This document shows positions 5,061 through 10,007 of a DNA stretch of 10,007 bases, one piece after another. Within the stretch, counting starts at the first letter, position 1; each line of letters begins with the position of its first letter. The notes beneath the pieces are model-generated. The model worked only from the letters and a program-made list of their open reading frames with translations, was not told the DNA's origin and did no database searches. The stretch is from CAISIP01 sp039934375 (GTDB lineage: Bacteria > Pseudomonadota > Gammaproteobacteria > Burkholderiales > Burkholderiaceae_C), in contig JBDTMH010000169.1 in the NCBI GenBank assembly GCA_039934375.1, positions 1-10,007 of the forward strand, read 5' to 3'. Both the position numbers and the translations under genes were made by a program.

Positions 5061-6293
5061 ATGTCCAACGCAGCGGTGGCCGACGTGCGCCACCTCTCGC
5101 GCTGTTTTTTCGCTGGCCTGGTCGCGCTGGGTCTGGCGGCGTGCAATGGCAAGGACGCCGGCACCGCCAAGCCGGCCGCCCCACCAGCGGTGGGCTACCT
5201 GACCGTGGTGCCGCAGGTGCAAGCCCTGCATACCGAACTGACGGGCCGCACCGGGGCCTCGCAACGAGCGGAGGTGCGGCCGCAGGTTTCCGGCATCCTG
5301 GAGAAGCGCCTGTTTACCGAGGGCGCGTCGGTCAAGGCTGGACAGCCGCTGTACCAGATCGATGCCCGCACACTGAAAGCCGCTGTCCAGAGCGCAGAGG
5401 CGGCCTTGAGCAAGGCCCGCGCATCGGCCCAATCCAGCAAGGCGACAGCCGCACGCAATGCCGAGTTGGTGAAGATCGACGCCATCAGCCGACAGGCGAA
5501 CGACGAGAGCGTCGCCCAGGCGGCGCAGTCGGCCGCCGACGTTGCCGTTGCCCAGGCGGCGCTGGACAACGCCCGCATCAACCTGCAATTCAGCCGCATC
5601 AAGGCGCCGATCAGCGGTCAGACCGACCTGTCTGCGGTGCTGCCCGGCGCGCTCGTCACCGCCAACCAGGCCCAGGCCCTGACCACCATCACCCAGCTCG
5701 ACCCCATCTATGTGGACATCACGCAGTCCAGTGCTGAATTGCTTGAGCTGCGGCGTCAGTGGCAGGCCGGGATCTTCGACAAGGCCGAAGGCAACAGCGC
5801 CAAGGTACGGCTGGTACTGGAGGATGGCAGCACGTATCCCCATCCCGGCACGCTGCAGTTTACCGGCGCAACCGTCAGCCAGAGCACCGGCGCCATCACC
5901 TTGCGCGCGGTCTTCCCCAACCCTGAACGCCTGCTGATGCCCGGCATGTATGTGCGCGCGCAACTCGCCACCGGCCAGTCGAGCCAGGCCATCGTGCTGC
6001 CTCAGCAGGCGGTGCAACGTGACCCCGCGGGCAACCCCAGCGTGCAGCTCATCAATGCGGACAACAAGATCGAGAAACGACCCATCCAGCTCGGTCAGGC
6101 ACTGGGTGGCCAGTGGCTGGTGCTGGGTGGCATCAAGGCCGGCGACCGCGTGATGGTTGACGGTTACCAGAAGGCCCGCATCGGCCAGGCCGTGACACCC
6201 GTGGCGATGCGCATTGAAGGCAACCGTGTGACTGAGGTCAAGACCACCCCGGGAACACAAGCGCCTGCAGGAGCGGCAGCGCCCAAACCCTGA
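5061..6293 (+). CDS. RND efflux periplasmic adaptor (membrane fusion lipoprotein)
   Basis: This 410-residue adaptor joins the inner-membrane pump to the outer-membrane channel. A lipoprotein signal peptide (LSRCFFAGLVALGLAAC) has its lipobox LAAC with the acylated cysteine at C28, so it is anchored in the inner membrane facing the periplasm. A lipoyl half-motif at 70-101 (AEVRPQVSGILEKRLFTEGA) is followed by a coiled-coil hairpin (103-175, Ala-rich with heptad pattern) and the second lipoyl half (FSRIKAPISGQ, 177-187). Then come the beta-barrel (PIYVDITQSSAELLELR, 215-231, to about 305) and the membrane-proximal domain (312-385). Length and order fit the AcrA/MexA family (HlyD_D23/RND_mfp, TIGR01730). 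ATG 5061 is chosen because it gives a normal signal peptide; in-frame ATGs at 5022 and 5004 would only lengthen it. No start has a clear Shine-Dalgarno. The pump gene follows after 74 bases in the same direction. Confidence 0.95.
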   Translation: MSNAAVADVRHLSRCFFAGLVALGLAACNGKDAGTAKPAAPPAVGYLTVVPQVQALHTELTGRTGASQRAEVRPQVSGILEKRLFTEGASVKAGQPLYQIDARTLKAAVQSAEAALSKARASAQSSKATAARNAELVKIDAISRQANDESVAQAAQSAADVAVAQAALDNARINLQFSRIKAPISGQTDLSAVLPGALVTANQAQALTTITQLDPIYVDITQSSAELLELRRQWQAGIFDKAEGNSAKVRLVLEDGSTYPHPGTLQFTGATVSQSTGAITLRAVFPNPERLLMPGMYVRAQLATGQSSQAIVLPQQAVQRDPAGNPSVQLINADNKIEKRPIQLGQALGGQWLVLGGIKAGDRVMVDGYQKARIGQAVTPVAMRIEGNRVTEVKTTPGTQAPAGAAAPKP

Positions 6294-6305
6294 ACGCAGC
6301 CATCG

Positions 6306-6333
6306 CCGGGCCGCTGCCCATCGGATCGCCCGG
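6306..6333 (+). other. Possible hairpin between adaptor and pump genes
   Basis: CCGGGC (6306-6311) and GCCCGG (6328-6333) can pair as a six-base, fully G-C stem with a 16-base loop, followed by TTTCC. It lies in the 74-base gap between the adaptor stop and the pump start. It could be an mRNA-processing or partial attenuation element. It is too short in U residues to be called a terminator. Confidence 0.25.
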
Positions 6334-6367
6334 TTTCCTGATCAACCCGAACCCCACACGCTGCACC

Positions 6368-9300
6368 ATGGCCGAGTTCTTCATTCACCGTCCCGTTTTT
6401 GCCTGGGTCCTGTCCATCGTCGTCATGCTGGCGGGGGCGATGTCGATCGTCACGCTGCCGCTCGAGCAGTACCCGAACATCGCGCCACCTCGTGTGTCTC
6501 TCAACACCACCTATACCGGTGCATCGGCCGATACGGTGGCCGATTCCGTGACGCAGGTGATCGAGCAGCAGCTCAAGGGAATAGACAACGTTCTCTACAT
6601 GAGCTCGACCAGCGACTCCGCAGGCCGCTCGCGCACCCAGCTGACGTTCGCGCCGGGAACCAACATCGACGTGGCCCAGGTGCAGGTGCAGAACAAGCTG
6701 CAGACCGCCATGAACCGGCTGCCCGAGGCCGTCAAAAGCCGCGGCGTGTTCGTGAACAAGGGCGGCCAGGACAACCTGATGACCTATGTCTTCACGTCGC
6801 CCGACCCGTCGGTCACGCAGGTTGCGATCGGCGACTACATCAGCAGCAACGTGATCGATGTGATCTCGCGGATCGACGGCGTGGGCGACGTGAACGTGTT
6901 CGGCACCAGCTATGCGATGCGCATCTGGATGGACCCGGCCAGGCTGGAGCAATACGCGCTCATGCCCTCGGACATCATCTCGGCGCTCAACTCGCAGAAC
7001 GCCCAGGTGTCGGCAGGCCAGCTCGGCGCACTGCCGGCGTTGACCGACCAGATGCTCAACGCCACCGTCACGGCGCGCACCAAGCTCCGGACCACGGAGG
7101 AATTCCGGGCCATCGTGCTGAAGTCCGCGGCCGATGGTTCGCTCGTCACCCTCGGTGATGTGGCCCGTGTGGCGCTGGACGCCGACAACCTGACGGTGAA
7201 ATCGCGTCTGAACAACCAGCCGGGCGCCGGCCTGGGCGTCGTGCTGGCTGACGGGGCCAATGCCATGTCGGTGGCCGCCGCAGTCAACGCCAAGATGGCC
7301 GAGCTGGCGCCTTTCTTTCCTGACGGCATCACCGGGGTCATCAGCTCGGACTCCACACCCTATGTGCGCGCGTCGATCAAGGAGGTGGCGATCACCCTGT
7401 TCGAGGCGCTGGTGCTGGTGATGATCGTGATGTTCGTTTTCATGCAGAACCTGCGCGCGACGCTGATCCCCGCCATCGCGGTGCCCGTGGTGCTGCTGGG
7501 CACCTTCGGCGTGCTGTCGGTGATGGGCTATTCGATCAACATGCTGACGATGTTCGCCATGGTGCTGGCAATCGGTCTGCTGGTGGACGATGCGATCGTG
7601 GTGGTCGAGAACGTAGAGCGGGTGATGCACGAAGATGGCCTGCCCGCCAAGGAAGCCACCAGCAAGTCGATGGCGGAGATCACGCCGGCACTGATCGGTA
7701 TTGGCCTGACGCTCTCGGCGGTGTTCATTCCGATGGCCTTCTTCACGGGCTCGGTGGGCGTGATCTATCGCCAGTTCTCGGTCGCCATCGTCTCGGCCAT
7801 GGCCTTGTCGGTGCTGGTGGCGCTGTCGCTCACGCCCGCCTTGTGCGCCACCATCCTCAAGCCCATGGAACACCTGCATGGGCGAGTCCATCGCAAGGGC
7901 GTGCTGGGTTTGGTGGACAAGTTCTTTCTGTGGTTCAACGCAGGCTTCGACCGCAACGCCACACGCTATCAGGGCGTCGTCGGCCAGTTGCTGGTGCGCG
8001 GCAAGCGCGTCATGCTGATATTCGCCTTGCTCGTCGGCGGCGTGGTGCTGCTGTTCCAGAAGCTGCCCACTTCCTTCCTGCCGATCGAAGACCAGGGTTT
8101 CATCTCGGCCAGTGTGACCATGCCGAGCGGCGCGTCGGACGCCCGGCTGGAAGTTGTGCTGCGCGAGATCACCGATTATTTCAACCGGCAGCCCGATGTC
8201 TTGCGCGTCTTCTCGCTGGCTGGCAACAATGGCAATCAGAGTTCGGGTTCCGTCTTCGTGCGACTCAAGCCCTGGGGCGATCGCCCGAACGCGGAGCAGG
8301 GCGCCGATGCCATCGCGCGCAAGGCCACCAAGGACCTGTCGGGCATCCGTTCAGCGCGCGTCTTCGTCTCGATGCCGCCGGCGGTGCGTGGCCTGGGCTC
8401 CGACGCCGGCGTGAACTTCATGCTCAAGGACATCAATGGCCTGGGCCAGGACGCCCTGACGGCGGCCAAGGACCGCGTGATCGAGCTGGCCGGAAAACGT
8501 CCCGAGCTGACGGGCATGCGCACCAACAACTTCGACAACACCTCCGAACTGCAGGTGGTGGTCGACGACCGCAAGGCTGCCGCGCTGGGGTTGGCCACCG
8601 CCGACATCAACAGTGTGTTGTCGAACGCCATTGGTGGCTCGTATGTAAACGACTTCGTGCACAACGGCCGGGTCAAGCGCGTCTACGTACAAGGCGATGC
8701 GCCGTACCGCATGTTGCCGCGCGACATCGGGCAGTGGACCGTGCGCAACCGCAGCGGCGAGATGGTGCCGCTGTCGGCCTTCACCGTCACCGACTGGCGC
8801 AGTGGTGCACCGCAGCTGATGCGCTACAACGGCTCGCCCGCCATGGAGATGCTTGCCAACACGGCTCCGGGCGTTAGCTCGGGTGCAGCCATGCGCGCCA
8901 TCGAGGAGATGATGACCGAGATGCCCGCGGGCATCGGCTATGAATGGACCGGTGCTTCGCTGCAGGAGCGCCAGTCGGGCGCGCAGGCACCGCTGCTTTA
9001 CGCCATTTCCATCCTGTTTGTGTTTCTTTGCCTGGCGGCGCTGTATGAAAGCTGGAGCGTGCCGTTCTCGGTCATCCTGGCCGTGCCACTGGGCGTGATC
9101 GGCGCCCTGCTGGCGACCTATTTCCGGGGCATGTCCAACGACGTGTACTTTCAGGTCGGCCTGCTGACCACGGTGGGCCTGGCCTCCAAGAACGCCATTC
9201 TGATCGTTGAATTCGCGGTGCAATTGCAGGAGCAGGGCAAGAGCGTGTTCGACGCCACCTTGCTGGCCGTGCGCCGGCGGCTGCGCCCGATCCTGATGAC

Positions 9301-9538
9301 CTCGCTCGCCTTCGGCTTCGGCGTGTTGCCGCTGGCCTTGGGCACCGGCCCGGGGGCGGCCAGCCGCCAGGCGATCGGCACGGCGGTGATGGGCGGGGTT
9401 GTGCTGTCGGTCTTGCTTGGGCTGTTCTTCGTGCCCGTCTTTTTTCTGCTGGTGCGCAACTGGGTCAACCGCCACAAGAAGACGTCGGCGTCGTCGGATG
9501 CGGTCGAGCCTGCGCTGGCGCCAGAAGGAGCAGACTGA
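6368..9538 (+). CDS. HAE1-family RND multidrug efflux pump, inner-membrane subunit
   Basis: This 1056-residue proton-driven antiporter has the AcrB/MexB architecture and near-identical length. It starts MAEFFIHRPVFAWVLSIVVM (first membrane helix) and has a periplasmic porter/docking domain at about 30-335. A membrane block follows at about 340-500 with MAMVLAIG-type helix FAMVLAIGLLVDDAIVVVEN, then a second periplasmic domain (565-870) and a final block (873-1032). The proton-relay residues are all present: D407 and D408, K941 (AcrB K940) in GLASKNAILIVEFA, and R971 and T978 in RLRPILMTSLAF. The pump collects substrates from the periplasm or outer leaflet and passes them to the outer-membrane channel. 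Most of the aromatic residues that line the AcrB distal pocket are replaced (see findings), so substrates may differ from AcrB. The ATG at 6368 has no good Shine-Dalgarno; translation may be coupled to the upstream gene. The stop overlaps the start of the channel gene by one base. Confidence 0.97.
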   Translation: MAEFFIHRPVFAWVLSIVVMLAGAMSIVTLPLEQYPNIAPPRVSLNTTYTGASADTVADSVTQVIEQQLKGIDNVLYMSSTSDSAGRSRTQLTFAPGTNIDVAQVQVQNKLQTAMNRLPEAVKSRGVFVNKGGQDNLMTYVFTSPDPSVTQVAIGDYISSNVIDVISRIDGVGDVNVFGTSYAMRIWMDPARLEQYALMPSDIISALNSQNAQVSAGQLGALPALTDQMLNATVTARTKLRTTEEFRAIVLKSAADGSLVTLGDVARVALDADNLTVKSRLNNQPGAGLGVVLADGANAMSVAAAVNAKMAELAPFFPDGITGVISSDSTPYVRASIKEVAITLFEALVLVMIVMFVFMQNLRATLIPAIAVPVVLLGTFGVLSVMGYSINMLTMFAMVLAIGLLVDDAIVVVENVERVMHEDGLPAKEATSKSMAEITPALIGIGLTLSAVFIPMAFFTGSVGVIYRQFSVAIVSAMALSVLVALSLTPALCATILKPMEHLHGRVHRKGVLGLVDKFFLWFNAGFDRNATRYQGVVGQLLVRGKRVMLIFALLVGGVVLLFQKLPTSFLPIEDQGFISASVTMPSGASDARLEVVLREITDYFNRQPDVLRVFSLAGNNGNQSSGSVFVRLKPWGDRPNAEQGADAIARKATKDLSGIRSARVFVSMPPAVRGLGSDAGVNFMLKDINGLGQDALTAAKDRVIELAGKRPELTGMRTNNFDNTSELQVVVDDRKAAALGLATADINSVLSNAIGGSYVNDFVHNGRVKRVYVQGDAPYRMLPRDIGQWTVRNRSGEMVPLSAFTVTDWRSGAPQLMRYNGSPAMEMLANTAPGVSSGAAMRAIEEMMTEMPAGIGYEWTGASLQERQSGAQAPLLYAISILFVFLCLAALYESWSVPFSVILAVPLGVIGALLATYFRGMSNDVYFQVGLLTTVGLASKNAILIVEFAVQLQEQGKSVFDATLLAVRRRLRPILMTSLAFGFGVLPLALGTGPGAASRQAIGTAVMGGVVLSVLLGLFFVPVFFLLVRNWVNRHKKTSASSDAVEPALAPEGAD
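9525..9530 (+). promoter_or_regulatory. Ribosome binding site of the outer-membrane channel gene
   Basis: AAGGAG lies seven bases before the ATG at 9538, within the last codons of the pump gene. With the one-base stop/start overlap (TGATG) it indicates translational coupling of the two genes. Confidence 0.85.
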
Positions 9539-10007
9539 TGCGCCGTCCAGTCAAGGCATGTGCCGTTTCGATGAAAGCGGACCGGAGCGTTGCTGCTGCT
9601 GCAACGGCTGCTGCGATTGCGCTGCTGCTGGGTGGCTGCGCGCAGCGGCCGCCCGCGCTGCCCGATCTGAACGGGGTCGTGCCACGGGACCTTGGTCAAC
9701 CGATGGCCGTTGCCGCGGCCAGCGATGCCGCCTTGCAGCAGGCCCGGGCCCTCGCCTGGGTGCAGCACCCGGGCCTGCGCGAATCGATCGCACAGGCACT
9801 CACCTACAACCGCGACCTGCGCACGGCCTTGCTCAACATCGACCGGGCGCGGGCGCAGTACGGCATCACCAACGCGACCCAACTGCCCAGCGTGGCCGCC
9901 ACCGCCCAGGGCAGCCGCAGCCGCACCGCGGCAGACCTGACGAGCACCGGCCTGCCGAGCACCAGCAACCAGTACTCGGCGCAACTCGCCATCACCAGCT
10001 TCGAACT
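9538..10007 (+). CDS. RND outer-membrane channel lipoprotein (NodT/OprM type), partial
   Basis: The first 156 codons of the outer-membrane factor are present; the gene runs out of the window. The start is fixed by AAGGAG seven bases upstream. A lipoprotein signal peptide (VAAAATAAAIALLLGGC) ends in the lipobox LGGC, with the acylated cysteine at about residue 34. This is followed by a Pro-rich linker and the first helix of the periplasmic barrel: LRESIAQALTYNRDLRTALL (80-99) and NIDRARAQYGITNATQLPSV (100-119), the classic OEP repeat start of the OprM/NodT family (TIGR01845, PF02321). The complete protein would be about 470-500 residues and form a trimeric channel in the outer membrane, docked to the adaptor and pump encoded upstream. 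The gene order adaptor-pump-channel matches mexAB-oprM-type operons. Frame and family are secure; specificity cannot be judged. Confidence 0.93.
   Translation, partial: MRRPVKACAVSMKADRSVAAAATAAAIALLLGGCAQRPPALPDLNGVVPRDLGQPMAVAAASDAALQQARALAWVQHPGLRESIAQALTYNRDLRTALLNIDRARAQYGITNATQLPSVAATAQGSRSRTAADLTSTGLPSTSNQYSAQLAITSFE

Noticed and set aside
4928..5737. Plus-strand frame of 269 codons preceded by GAGGGG
   Set aside because: Most of it is an out-of-phase shadow of the adaptor gene, Arg/Gly/Pro-rich and without domains.
4959..6260. Minus-strand frame of 433 codons
   Set aside because: It is antisense to the adaptor gene, an effect of high third-position GC; it shows no domain.
6164..7891. 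Minus-strand frame of 575 codons, very rich in His, Arg and Asp
   Set aside because: It is a typical antisense shadow of a GC-rich RND pump gene.
8351..9475. Minus-strand frame of 374 codons
   Set aside because: It is antisense to the pump gene, with His/Arg/Gln-rich shadow composition.

Overview
The window comes from a GC-rich bacterial chromosome. Its coding style, its operon layout and the look of its proteins suggest a betaproteobacterium, probably Burkholderiales; this is inferred from protein character, because there is no rRNA or other marker gene here. No tRNA, CRISPR array, complete insertion sequence or replication origin was seen.

Layout. Positions 1-158 hold the 5' end of a minus-strand gene for an uncharacterised protein that leaves the window. 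A gap with no convincing gene follows, then a small plus-strand gene (567-956) with a YHGT start that weakly recalls ADP-ribosyltransferase-fold proteins. After a second gene-poor gap come three plus-strand genes (1332-3486): a glycine-zipper protein, a soluble helical protein of unknown function, and a six-helix YihY/BrkB family membrane protein. Facing the last is a minus-strand gene (3589-4191) whose product has the His-Gly and strand-Cys arrangement of caspase-like (clan CD) cysteine peptidases. It has its own recognisable promoter and ribosome binding site. Next to it (4387-4725) is the C-terminal stub of a Fic-family protein that has lost its catalytic core.

The right half (5061 to the end) is a tripartite RND efflux operon: a lipoprotein membrane-fusion adaptor, an HAE1-type inner-membrane proton/drug antiporter with all proton-relay residues, and the first 156 codons of a NodT/OprM-type outer-membrane lipoprotein channel. 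The pump and channel genes overlap by one base. Together they would form one envelope-spanning export machine that takes substrates from the periplasm or inner membrane to the outside. No regulator gene lies next to this operon, which is unusual for the type.

The most interesting part is 3487-4730, where an intact caspase-like orphan sits beside a broken Fic gene. With the ART-like gene 3 kb to the left, this looks like an accessory patch of conflict or toxin-type genes inserted between housekeeping-type genes. That link is inference.
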